Assembly: GCA_023703555.1 (NCBI GenBank)
Contig: CP097968.1
Span: 517,451-581,450 of the forward strand
DNA: 64,000 nt
Reading direction: 5' to 3'
Source of the DNA: SAR86 cluster bacterium
Lineage (GTDB): Bacteria; Pseudomonadota; Gammaproteobacteria; Magnimaribacterales; TMED112
Position 1 is the stretch's first letter, and each line of letters begins with the position of its first letter. The notes below the pieces were generated by a model that saw only the letters and a program-made list of their open reading frames with translations, made no database searches and had not been told where the DNA came from. Below are positions 18,149 to 26,379 of this stretch, one piece after another. The position numbers and the translations under genes were made by a program.

Positions 18149-18371
18149 TTAAGTGTGCAATAAGTTCCTTATAGCCACCAATAAGCATGTCGTCTTTAAT
18201 GATAACTGGCATAGTGAGCATATTTGGAGCCTTTTGCTTCATTTCATGAAAATAGTTTAGGTCTTCATCTACTTTTTTGACGACATAAGCTAGGTTTTCA
18301 CGCTCAAGCAATGCCACAGCGCGATCACAAAATGAACAATTTTTTTTTGAATAAACTGTAAACTTAGGCAT
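18141..18371 (-). CDS. Glutaredoxin
   Basis: A 76-residue glutaredoxin: MPKFTVYSKKNCSFCDRA gives the dithiol C12-x-x-C15, followed by the cis-Pro TMPVII and the GGYKEL glutathione site. It reduces disulfides or mixed glutathione disulfides. I start at 18371, since an in-frame start ten codons earlier adds non-family residues and runs into the upstream lipoprotein gene. It overlaps both neighbours by 8 bases, indicating one transcript. Confidence 0.88.
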   Translation of the reverse strand: MPKFTVYSKKNCSFCDRAVALLERENLAYVVKKVDEDLNYFHEMKQKAPNMLTMPVIIKDDMLIGGYKELIAHLNE

Positions 18372-18666
18372 CAGTTGGAGCTTCGATATTTTCTTTTTCA
18401 TTGACTTCTTCAGAGTCTCCTTCTATCACAAGCTGTTGTTCTGATGATTTGTTTGATCTAACCCTTGAGCCGTTTTTTTGGCAGTAATAAACTTCCTGAC
18501 CCTGAACGTAATCAATCGTGACAAAGTCACAGATTTCATTGAGTTCTGCAATTTTTTCTTTACGCTTGCTTGAAAAATCATTCTCGTCACTTTCCTGCAT
18601 TGATACACAGGAAGATAAAAAAATTGCTGAAATAATTACAAGCAAAATGTTAGTCTTACAATTCAT
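18364..18666 (-). CDS. Hypothetical lipoprotein
   Basis: A 100-residue lipoprotein with a basic N-terminus, hydrophobic core and lipobox LSSC (Cys at residue 20). The mature part is charged, has a Cys pair (CDFVTIDY...YYC) and an acidic C-terminal tail rich in Glu. No family recognised. Its start codon shares two bases with that of the divergent glpK (CATG), so each promoter lies in or near the other coding sequence and neither gene shows a Shine-Dalgarno sequence. Confidence 0.7.
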   Translation of the reverse strand: MNCKTNILLVIISAIFLSSCVSMQESDENDFSSKRKEKIAELNEICDFVTIDYVQGQEVYYCQKNGSRVRSNKSSEQQLVIEGDSEEVNEKENIEAPTDA

Positions 18667-20101
18667 GACATCTAAAATTTTAACAATTGACCAAGGTACT
18701 ACAAGTTCAAGATCAATAATATTTGACTTAAAAGGTAAAATTCAACAAGTTGCACAAAAAGAATACCCTCTGATTTATCCAAAAAATGGATGGGTTGAAA
18801 TAAATCCAAATGAAATTATCAACAGCGTCGTGCATACATTGTCAAAAATTGATTTAAATGGTGTAGTTGCTTGTGGTATCACCAACCAACGGGAAACAAC
18901 CCTTATTTGGGACAAGGAAACTGGTAAGCCAATCTATAATGCAATTGTGTGGCAGGATCGTAGAACTACTGACATCTGCTCGAATTACAAAGATCATGAA
19001 TCAATGATCCAATCAAAAACAGGATTAGTGCTCGATCCATATTTTTCTGCTACAAAAATAAGATGGATTCTTGATAATGTGAAAGATGCGCAATTACGTG
19101 CAGAGGCTGGTCAACTTTGTTTTGGAACAGTTGATAGTTTTCTGATGTTTCATTTATCAAAAGGAATGATTCACAAAACTGACTTTACAAATGCCTCTAG
19201 AACTATGTTGTTCAATATCAATAATCTTGATTGGGATGAGGATCTTTTAAAATTATTTAATATACCTCGTAAACTTTTGCCCAGTGTTCATAAATGCGAT
19301 CATGAATTTGGAACAGCACCGTTACTAAACAACATCACAATTAATGGGGTACTCGGTGATCAACAATCAGCTATGTTTGGTCAGGGTTGTCTATCCGTTG
19401 GATCATCAAAAAGTACTTATGGAACTGGTTGTTTTTTAATGTGCAATATTGGTGAAACTGTAAAGATATCGCAAGATGGCTTGCTTACTACTGTTGCATT
19501 CAATGTTGGTGACAAGATATATTATGCTTTAGAGGGAAGCATCTATTCAGCTGGCACAATTGTGCAATGGCTTCGAGATAATTTGCAGTTTTTCTCTAAA
19601 AGCAGTGATTCAGAGATATATCTCAAAGATACTGGTGATTCAAATGAGGTATTATTCATTCCAGCATTCAATGGTCTAGGTGCGCCATATTGGAATTCAA
19701 AAATTCGAGCAAGCTTTCATAATATTACGAGAGATACCACCAGAGCAGATTTAATAACAGCTGCGTTTAATTCAATCATTTATCAAACTAAAGATATTCT
19801 AAGTGCTTTTGAAAATGTTAATTTAAAAATAAATGAACTTAAAGTTGATGGAGGTATGGTTGAAAATAAGACGTTTGTCACGAACTTAACTAATCTCTTA
19901 AATATTGTTGTTAAAGTTCCTGAAAATAAAGAGTGCACAGCCTTGGGAGCAGCATTAATGGCTGCAATTGGGAAAAAACTCATTGGACTGAGCAATTTGA
20001 AAGAACAAACCTTTGAAGAGATTAATCCACATAATTCTAAAATAAATGAAAATCTTTATAAAAATTGGTCCGAAGTCGTTAGCAGACTAATTAAAGAATA
20101 G
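18665..20101 (+). CDS. glpK: Glycerol kinase
   Basis: A 478-residue FGGY sugar kinase phosphorylating glycerol. DQGTTSSRSIIFD (phosphate loop), GITNQRETT, WQDRRT, GTVDSFLMFHL, LGDQQSAMFGQ and DGGMVEN are the expected blocks. ATG 18665 begins MTSKILTIDQG; upstream in-frame codons to 18518 are antisense to the lipoprotein gene. No glpF or glpD is adjacent. It converges with the methyltransferase-like gene with a 15-base overlap. Confidence 0.96.
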   Translation: MTSKILTIDQGTTSSRSIIFDLKGKIQQVAQKEYPLIYPKNGWVEINPNEIINSVVHTLSKIDLNGVVACGITNQRETTLIWDKETGKPIYNAIVWQDRRTTDICSNYKDHESMIQSKTGLVLDPYFSATKIRWILDNVKDAQLRAEAGQLCFGTVDSFLMFHLSKGMIHKTDFTNASRTMLFNINNLDWDEDLLKLFNIPRKLLPSVHKCDHEFGTAPLLNNITINGVLGDQQSAMFGQGCLSVGSSKSTYGTGCFLMCNIGETVKISQDGLLTTVAFNVGDKIYYALEGSIYSAGTIVQWLRDNLQFFSKSSDSEIYLKDTGDSNEVLFIPAFNGLGAPYWNSKIRASFHNITRDTTRADLITAAFNSIIYQTKDILSAFENVNLKINELKVDGGMVENKTFVTNLTNLLNIVVKVPENKECTALGAALMAAIGKKLIGLSNLKEQTFEEINPHNSKINENLYKNWSEVVSRLIKE

Positions 20102-20530
20102 CCAACGCTTTGTTTTGTCTGAATATGATTTCCAGTCTTTCCCAAAAGTTTCTTCAAGTTTTGATTCTTCATGAGGAATCCATGTATTGTTAATCAAAAG
20201 GATAAATAAAAAGGGTACTAAGATTGCAGAAAGTGACTGCATAAGCAATGCTACAGCAAATAAGATACCTGCCATACCCCCATAAATTGGATGTCTAGAA
20301 TATTTAAATGGACCTGAAGTAACAAGTTTTACAGGCTCACCATCAGGTATATAGGTAGTTTCAAATTTATTTAATTCTTTAAAAGAATAAGCAATGATTG
20401 AAACTGATGCCAATAAAAGAACCAAACCTATTAATAGCGTAAAGTTCATATACAGTGGTATTAGGTAAAGAAGCAAAAGCTGTAACAGTATTAAACCTAA
20501 GACTATAAAAGGAGGATATGTCGGCTTCAT
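20087..20530 (-). CDS. Isoprenylcysteine carboxyl methyltransferase-like membrane protein
   Basis: A 147-residue ICMT/phospholipid methyltransferase-like (PEMT/NnrU-related) membrane protein. It has about four hydrophobic segments and the cofactor-binding block VTSGPFKYSRHPIYGG, then WIPHEESKLEETFGKDWKSY. These use S-adenosylmethionine at the membrane; the substrate is unknown. I start at 20530; eight more codons upstream would cross the terminator hairpin at 20543-20569. Confidence 0.8.
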   Translation of the reverse strand: MKPTYPPFIVLGLILLQLLLLYLIPLYMNFTLLIGLVLLLASVSIIAYSFKELNKFETTYIPDGEPVKLVTSGPFKYSRHPIYGGMAGILFAVALLMQSLSAILVPFLFILLINNTWIPHEESKLEETFGKDWKSYSDKTKRWLFFN

Positions 20531-20542
20531 AGCGACATTATA

Positions 20543-20569
20543 TAAAAAAAACACCCCCCTAAGGGGGTG
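20543..20569 (-). terminator. Rho-independent terminator after the siderophore receptor
   Basis: Read on the reverse strand, a GC hairpin of CACCCCC / GGGGGTG with a short TTA loop is followed by eight T. It ends transcripts from the TonB-dependent receptor about 165 bases upstream. The stretch between receptor and hairpin (20570-20733) shows nothing else convincing. Confidence 0.85.
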
Positions 20570-20733
20570 GTGATGTGAATTTATTTAAGAAAAAGACAAG
20601 ATGAACTTAATGTTCACACCATAGGGCTAGATATATAAGTTTAGGCAAGCCATGATTTTTAATTCAATTATCATTTTGCAAGGGTGGAGATGATAATCAA
20701 CTGAAAATCTGACCTGCCGTATCTCATATTTTA

Positions 20734-22821
20734 TTAAAATCTTCTTGTAATGGAGACCCTAGCATTAAATGGCTCACCTACCGTAGCCTGGTGAGAGCTA
20801 TGCGAATGTGGAAAATAAACTTCATCTCCAAAATTCTCAATGTTTAATCTAATATTAAGATCATCAGAGAAGTTATAGTATGCTGATGCGTCAATCCTCG
20901 TGTACTCAGGGAGAACACGATCAGGATTGTTGTTACCGATATTTGATTCACCCTGTTGGGTAAACCCAAAACCAACACCAAATTTTTCATTCACTTCATA
21001 TAAAGCAAACAATGACAGCATATGGTCTGGAACCTCTCTTGGTTCTCCGCCAGAGCTTGTTTCACCATCAAGACTTGTGAAACCAGCAATAAGACTCAAG
21101 TTATCAGACACCTGACCTTTCAGTTCAATTTCAGTACCATCTACTTGTAGCCCAACAATTTCTGATGTTTCACCAGTATCACTGTCCCTTACAGCCTGAA
21201 CTTGTTCACTACTGAACATACTTGCAGTTAAGCTTAAGTTAGGTGAAAGGCTCCACTTTAGTCCAAATTCATTGTTTTCAAAAACATCTGGATCTAGTCT
21301 TGAATTACTTTCAGATAACTTTTTAAATTGTTCGCCAGATCTTGGGAGAAAACTTTCACTATAACTATAATATAGGGAAATGTTTTCCTGTGGTTTAAGA
21401 ATTAAACCAGCTCTTGGTGATAATTCATCGTCAAGTCTTGAAGTAGATAGGTCATCATCAATGTCATATACAGTAATATCAAAACTATCAGCTCGAACAC
21501 CAAGCATAAGTTTAAGGTTATCTGTCAGAGATATTTGATCTTGAATGAAAAAAGAACTTACCGTAATTGCTGACTCAGTCATGTTGCTTAAGTCTGCAGT
21601 AAAATCATTTGAAGTTGCAACACCATCTGCATTTACAGAAAAGTCCATAGGCCTAGATACAAGAAAACCTTCCTGATCATCTGCAGAGGAGGACCAAAAA
21701 GTATTGTACCTAAAGTTTTCATTATCTGTTTCAATAAATTCAGCACCTAACAATAATGTATGCTTCGCCATACCGCCAAGAAAATCAGTTTCAAATTCAT
21801 TCACCAAGGTTCCAGAAACCATAAAATTTTCTCGCTCTGTTGGATCACTGTAACCATCAATTGTGACAACTGTTCCGTCATAACCAGCGGCATAATAATT
21901 TTGGTAAAACTTTTCAAAAGAACTTGATTGTACTGACAATATGCCTTTAGAGTTTTCAGAAAACACCCTTTCTAAATTACCCCTGATTACGCTAGCTTCA
22001 AGAGTGGTTGTGTTTACATCTTCAGTTCCAAAAACTACATCAACTAATGATTCGTCAGGTACTCCATTAAGCGTTGGTATGCCTCTATCAATGAATCTTT
22101 CATGATCCATGTACTCATATGAAAGATCTAAAGTAGTAACGTCATCAAGTTTTACTCTTAATGTAGGATTAATGCCAAACCTCTCGCCATCATAGAAATC
22201 TCTGTGGTTTGCAAGTGAATCAGAATGTAAATTAATTCTAATTGCAGAATTGTCACTAGTTTGAATGTTCAAATCCGCAGTTAGATCGAATGCACCAAAC
22301 GTGTCAGTTCCAAGGTCAACTGAACGAAAATCATTGCCAATCTCAGGCTTTTTAGTGACTCTATTGATTATTCCACCTGTACCACCACGCCCAAAAAGTA
22401 ATGCGTTTGGGCCCTTAAGGACTTCAACTTGTTCTACATTATAAAGAGATCTGTAGTACTGAACGTCATCCCTTAAACCATCCAAAAAGAAATCAGCTGT
22501 CGATCGCACACCCCTGAAGACTACTGCGTCTCTATGACCTTCGCCCTGTGAAGTGTTTACTCCAGGTGTATAGCGAACAATATCACCTATTTGTCTAAAG
22601 CCCTGTTTTTTAATATCTTCATCAGTAAATATACTTACTGTTTGCGGTACATCAATTACAGCTACAGGTGTTTTAAGAGCTGTAACTTGATCAGATTGAA
22701 GTACATTACCTTTAATGACAAGTTCTTCAACATCTTCGTCTTCTTGAGTATATAAATTTGCTGACAATACAATCAGAAAAAATAAAACAATAAGATTTTT
22801 TAATTTTAATAATTTACACAT
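20734..22821 (-). CDS. TonB-dependent siderophore receptor
   Basis: A 695-residue outer-membrane receptor. A signal peptide precedes a TonB-box-like acidic segment (EDVEELVIKG), then the plug with VIDVPQTVSIFTDEDI, FRQIGDIVRYTPGVN, and QVEVLKGPNALLFGRGGTGG. A 22-strand barrel follows, ending in VSITRRF with terminal Phe. The wording matches the Fiu/FhuE-like siderophore branch. A strong Fur box upstream supports ferric-siderophore uptake. It is transcribed alone and closed by a terminator. Confidence 0.92.
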   Translation of the reverse strand: MCKLLKLKNLIVLFFLIVLSANLYTQEDEDVEELVIKGNVLQSDQVTALKTPVAVIDVPQTVSIFTDEDIKKQGFRQIGDIVRYTPGVNTSQGEGHRDAVVFRGVRSTADFFLDGLRDDVQYYRSLYNVEQVEVLKGPNALLFGRGGTGGIINRVTKKPEIGNDFRSVDLGTDTFGAFDLTADLNIQTSDNSAIRINLHSDSLANHRDFYDGERFGINPTLRVKLDDVTTLDLSYEYMDHERFIDRGIPTLNGVPDESLVDVVFGTEDVNTTTLEASVIRGNLERVFSENSKGILSVQSSSFEKFYQNYYAAGYDGTVVTIDGYSDPTERENFMVSGTLVNEFETDFLGGMAKHTLLLGAEFIETDNENFRYNTFWSSSADDQEGFLVSRPMDFSVNADGVATSNDFTADLSNMTESAITVSSFFIQDQISLTDNLKLMLGVRADSFDITVYDIDDDLSTSRLDDELSPRAGLILKPQENISLYYSYSESFLPRSGEQFKKLSESNSRLDPDVFENNEFGLKWSLSPNLSLTASMFSSEQVQAVRDSDTGETSEIVGLQVDGTEIELKGQVSDNLSLIAGFTSLDGETSSGGEPREVPDHMLSLFALYEVNEKFGVGFGFTQQGESNIGNNNPDRVLPEYTRIDASAYYNFSDDLNIRLNIENFGDEVYFPHSHSSHQATVGEPFNARVSITRRF

Positions 22822-22925
22822 TTTTTATCCTCGTAGAAATTTGTGTAGAGATGGCAATCAATATGGCATGAAACTTCAAATGTCGATGTTGCTGTTAAAT
22901 AGTGCATATTGATACCATGTTTAGG

Positions 22926-22965
22926 TGAAATGATTCTTATTTTCGTTATGAGAATGATTCTCATT
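22926..22965 (-). promoter_or_regulatory. Tandem Fur boxes upstream of the siderophore receptor
   Basis: ATGAGAATGATTCTCAT at 22948-22964 is a near-perfect inverted repeat of the Fur consensus. A second, partial half-site array (AAATGATTCTTATTTTC, about 22928-22944) adjoins it on the gene side. The site lies about 125 bases before the start codon, so this gene, unlike FTR1 and bfd, has a real leader. Confidence 0.85.
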
Positions 22966-23022
22966 TACAATTATATGTTGAGTTTACAGAAAAACAAGTG
23001 TGTTGAGTGCATATTAATGTAG

Positions 23023-23028
23023 TAAAAT
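23023..23028 (+). promoter_or_regulatory. -10 element of a probable leaderless promoter (IDO)
   Basis: TAAAAT ends six bases before the ATG at 23035, and no Shine-Dalgarno sequence is present. A TTGAGT at 23003 is closer than the ideal -35 spacing. Confidence 0.4.
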
Positions 23029-23034
23029 TTAACT

Positions 23035-24195
23035 ATGTCTGAAGAACCTTTTATTAATGGCTTTCTCCCAGATAAGAACCCCTTAAAATTATTGAATACT
23101 AATGATAAATCTTTAAATTACCTGCATGAAATCACGAGTGCTTTACCTAAACTGCTTCTAACAAATCAAATTCGTTTAAAGGTAAAAAATCTAAACTTTG
23201 ATTCTCTTGATATACGAGAACTCTCACAGCGAGAATTAAAGTGCCTAAATGTTCAGTTATCTTTTTTAGCGCATGCATACATTTGGGGTGATAAAACTCC
23301 AAATACAAAACTTCCCTCTCCTCTTTCAGAATTGTGGGTTAAAGTCTCAAACAATCTTGGGAGACCACCAGTGCTGAGTTATGCGAGTTATTGTTTGGAT
23401 AACTGGCATAAGATTGATCCCAATAAGGATATTTCTTTAGATAACGTAGCACTTAACTATAATTTCTTAGGAGGCATTGATGAAGATTGGTTTGTAACAA
23501 TACATATTTGTATTGAATATGCTGCAAGAGGTGCTATCAGCTCGACCCACAGAATAGTGCACTTACTTTTGGACGATTCTCAACCGGAAAATATTAAAAA
23601 AGAACTTGTTAAGATACTTGAGTCATTGCAAGAGGTTAATTTTATTTTCAGAAAAATGCCGGATAAGTGTGATCCTTATATTTATTATCATCGAGTTAGA
23701 CCATACATTTTTGGCTGGAAAAATAATCCAGCTCTTCCTAATGGCCTAATCTATGAAAACTGTTTTGATGATGTGCCACAATTATTCAGAGGGGAAACTG
23801 GTGCACAGAGTTCAATAATACCAACCCTTGACGCACTTTTTAATGTAAAACATGAAAGAGATGAGCTTCGAGATTATCTTGATGAAATGAAAAATTATAT
23901 GCCCCCTGAACATCGTAAATTTATTGACTATGTTGAATCCAACAGCAAATTGTCAGAATTTATTGAAAAGAATCAAGATTTACAGGAAGTCTTTGATTTA
24001 TGTCTTTCAGAAATATCTGCTTTTAGATCTCAACATTTGCAATATGCCTCAGATTATATTCATAAACAAAACACTAAAAATACATTATTTGGAACTGGTG
24101 GTTCTGTTGTTAGAGGAACTGGTGGTACGCCCTTCATGCGGTATTTAAAAAAACATCGCGATGAAACAGATAAAAGTAAAAATAGAAAATCTTAA
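23035..24195 (+). CDS. Indoleamine 2,3-dioxygenase family heme protein
   Basis: A 386-residue homologue of indoleamine 2,3-dioxygenase, which opens the indole ring of tryptophan to N-formylkynurenine. Blocks shared with animal IDO are RPPVLSYASYCLDNW, GAQSSIIPTLDALF, YMPPEHRKFI, the proximal heme ligand H334 in FRSQHLQYASDYI, and RGTGGTPFMRYLKKHR. It is cytoplasmic with no export signal. It stands alone between the siderophore receptor and a copper-domain lipoprotein, 2.2 kb from the tryptophan biosynthesis operon. No other kynurenine-pathway gene is seen nearby. Other indole or tryptophan-derivative substrates are possible. Confidence 0.88.
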   Translation: MSEEPFINGFLPDKNPLKLLNTNDKSLNYLHEITSALPKLLLTNQIRLKVKNLNFDSLDIRELSQRELKCLNVQLSFLAHAYIWGDKTPNTKLPSPLSELWVKVSNNLGRPPVLSYASYCLDNWHKIDPNKDISLDNVALNYNFLGGIDEDWFVTIHICIEYAARGAISSTHRIVHLLLDDSQPENIKKELVKILESLQEVNFIFRKMPDKCDPYIYYHRVRPYIFGWKNNPALPNGLIYENCFDDVPQLFRGETGAQSSIIPTLDALFNVKHERDELRDYLDEMKNYMPPEHRKFIDYVESNSKLSEFIEKNQDLQEVFDLCLSEISAFRSQHLQYASDYIHKQNTKNTLFGTGGSVVRGTGGTPFMRYLKKHRDETDKSKNRKS

Positions 24196-24271
24196 TGTGA
24201 CATCCTTGTGAAGATCCTCTTCGTAAAAATAAAAAGCTTGTTTAAATCCATAATATACTTAAATTAAAATT

Positions 24272-25984
24272 GTGAAAAAATTTAAGGCATTAGTTTCTTT
24301 CAGTTTAATAGCTTTGATCACTGCATGTGGAGGCGGCGGCGGTGGTGGCGCAGACCCTTACACACCAGTACCACCCCCAACACCAGCTCCGCCCCCAGCT
24401 CCGACCCCAGCTCCTACACCAGAACCTACACCAGAGCCAACACCCGCTCCTACACCTGCCCCATCAACATCTTATGATGGAACAGTTGCTCAAATTGGAA
24501 AATTAACTAATTCAGAAATATTTTTAGATGAAAACAAAAATTATACCTTAGACAGTAGTGAGAGTTCTGTCGTAACAAACGAGACTGGCTCATTTAGTAT
24601 TGAATCAAATGATATAACAGATGCTTACTTAGTTTCGATAGGGGGGAGAGAGAGTTTTAATACTTATGATTTACCTGCGGATATGTATTTTGTCCTTGAT
24701 CCAATAACAACTGCGGGTAGTCTCATGGTTTCACCAGTCACGACTTTGTATCATTTTTATAATTCTGAATTTAGTCTTGAATTTTCTCAATTTAAGACAA
24801 GTCTTGATATCGATCAAAACTTTATGATCCGTTTTGATGATCATTCTGGATTAAGTACAAGTGTTGAACAACATGTGGGCAAAGTATCATGGCAAATAGC
24901 TATTACAGTGCTCGCTCTTTCTGATGTGCTCGCGGAGAATGGCGTAACAAAAGAAATGGTTTATAAATCTCTGGCATATGTGTTGAGTCAAAGAAGTGAT
25001 TCATCTGAGAAAAGTCTTGGCGATACTGAGAGTATGGTTACACTGATGAATGACCTCATTGACAGAGATGGGGTGACAGCATGGTCTGCCGAGCAACAAA
25101 GAGGAATTGTAGCAATTCTTTCGTCCTCTCTTCAAGAAGTCACATTTGTGCCTCAAGGCAGCTTGGCTGCTACTGATTTAGGGGGAGAGTTTTGGAATAT
25201 GTTGGCGGGATCTGAAGTTCCAGAAAATTTAATTCCTGCTCTGCATTCAATTGTAAGTGATCCAACAAATGAATCCTTAATTCAAGATTATCTAGATAGA
25301 GCTTATTTTAAAATTATGGCTGGGCCCCCACCTAGTTTTGTGAGTATTGAGGATTACCTTGATGAGACTACTTATGAGGTTTCAGCAAACGGTGCTAGCA
25401 ACTATACTGTGGATGGTGTAAATGCTGATTCAACGTCAATGGTAATCTACGCAAGAGTCGGTGATAAGATTATTTTCAATCCATCTTCTAACAGCGTTTT
25501 CACTAATCATCCGTTCGAAATCTCTACTGTTCAGAATGATACAGCTGGTTCAAACAACATTGGCTCTGATGAAGGTTGGGATCAATCTACTTTTACCTTA
25601 ACTGTAGGCAGTAGTACGCCATCAACCTTGTACCCTCATTGTGGGGTGCATTCAGGTATGTATACAAATGGATCAATTCAGATTGTAAACGAATTTAATA
25701 TCAACGATATTGATGTAACAGGTGAAACCTCAAACTTACAAGTAAAAGGCACAGTAAGTACAGGACCATATACAGGTGCATCAGGATATACATTCAACGT
25801 AACTCTCGCATCGCAAGAAGACGATGATCATGAACATACTTTCTTAGAGTATCCTGGTATCACTTTTTATATGTCAAATGATCAAGGTTATCATGGCGCT
25901 TCAAATCCAGAATCAGACGTAACCATATTTAAACCAAAATCTCATTTTCAAGATGAAGAGACTGGTGGCATTGGTGGCTATTAG
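24272..25984 (+). CDS. Lipoprotein with Pro-rich linker and C-terminal cupredoxin domain
   Basis: A 570-residue exported lipoprotein starting at GTG. The lipobox LITAC (Cys near 19) is followed by seven Gly and a long PT/PA/PE-repeat linker to about residue 66. The middle part (about 68-350) holds a short carboxypeptidase-like beta domain (IFLDENKNYTLDSSES) and a helical region. The region 365-480 is a plastocyanin-like fold with candidate type-1 copper ligands H413 (TNHPFEI), C457, H460 and M463 (PHCGVHSGM). A His/Asp-rich stretch (DDDHEH) and a Gly tail end it. It is probably a surface electron-transfer or copper protein; the partner is unknown. Confidence 0.75.
   Translation: MKKFKALVSFSLIALITACGGGGGGGADPYTPVPPPTPAPPPAPTPAPTPEPTPEPTPAPTPAPSTSYDGTVAQIGKLTNSEIFLDENKNYTLDSSESSVVTNETGSFSIESNDITDAYLVSIGGRESFNTYDLPADMYFVLDPITTAGSLMVSPVTTLYHFYNSEFSLEFSQFKTSLDIDQNFMIRFDDHSGLSTSVEQHVGKVSWQIAITVLALSDVLAENGVTKEMVYKSLAYVLSQRSDSSEKSLGDTESMVTLMNDLIDRDGVTAWSAEQQRGIVAILSSSLQEVTFVPQGSLAATDLGGEFWNMLAGSEVPENLIPALHSIVSDPTNESLIQDYLDRAYFKIMAGPPPSFVSIEDYLDETTYEVSANGASNYTVDGVNADSTSMVIYARVGDKIIFNPSSNSVFTNHPFEISTVQNDTAGSNNIGSDEGWDQSTFTLTVGSSTPSTLYPHCGVHSGMYTNGSIQIVNEFNINDIDVTGETSNLQVKGTVSTGPYTGASGYTFNVTLASQEDDDHEHTFLEYPGITFYMSNDQGYHGASNPESDVTIFKPKSHFQDEETGGIGGY
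24355..24468 (+). repeat. Low-complexity Pro/Thr/Ala/Glu coding repeat
   Basis: Imperfect tandem hexamers and nonamers of the type CCAGCTCCTACA encode a PTPA/PTPE spacer of about 35 residues. It is an extended linker lifting the protein from the membrane, and a likely site of length variation between strains. Confidence 0.7.
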
Positions 25985-25986
25985 AG

Positions 25987-26379
25987 TTATTCAACAGTTA
26001 TAAATATCTCCTCAGAATAAATAGGCTCTGAATGAGGGATATGTAAATAGTTGCCTAATAGCAATCTCAAAGAATGTGTTCCTGGCGGAAGTTCAATAAC
26101 AGCTTCAGTTTGCCCCAGACCGAAATGAAGGTGATTATCATCAGCAGGAATTGGTAGCGTTAGATCTTTAGGGAGATCAACATTTACTAGCAAATGATGA
26201 TGCCCAGTATTAACAGCATTGTAACCTGCAGGAGCAACCCCAAAGCCTTTCAGTCCAAATTTAATTACCACATTTTTAGATAAAACACTGTTATTTATTG
26301 GTTCAATAAAATAGAGCTCCGGTTGCGAAAACATATAACCAGTCAGAAAAATTAGGGTTTTTAAAAACTTTCTCTTAAT
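25987..26379 (-). CDS. DUF4399 periplasmic protein, probable ATT start
   Basis: A DUF4399 protein: VAPAGYNAVNTGHHHLL, PADDNHLHFGLGQTE and PPGTHSLRLLLGNYLHIPH are the conserved His-rich blocks, of unknown function. The first standard start (ATG, 26334) leaves only five residues before the domain and no export signal. The frame continues upstream through KRKFLKTLIFLTGYMFSQ, a good signal peptide, to an ATT at 26377-26379 that sits seven bases behind GGAG. I therefore propose an ATT start overlapping the trpC end by 19 bases; the conservative alternative is 25987-26334. It is last in the trp operon. Confidence 0.75.
   Translation of the reverse strand: MKRKFLKTLIFLTGYMFSQPELYFIEPINNSVLSKNVVIKFGLKGFGVAPAGYNAVNTGHHHLLVNVDLPKDLTLPIPADDNHLHFGLGQTEAVIELPPGTHSLRLLLGNYLHIPHSEPIYSEEIFITVE

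Noticed and set aside
18518-18664. Longer glycerol kinase start
   Set aside because: The extra 49 residues are the reverse complement of the lipoprotein gene and have no family counterpart.
20570-20733. An 18-codon reverse-strand frame between the siderophore receptor and its terminator
   Set aside because: Too short, no ribosome site, no recognisable feature.
24355-24468. Pro-rich repeat as an independent mobile or regulatory repeat
   Set aside because: It is in frame, codes for a PT-type linker and does not recur elsewhere in the window.
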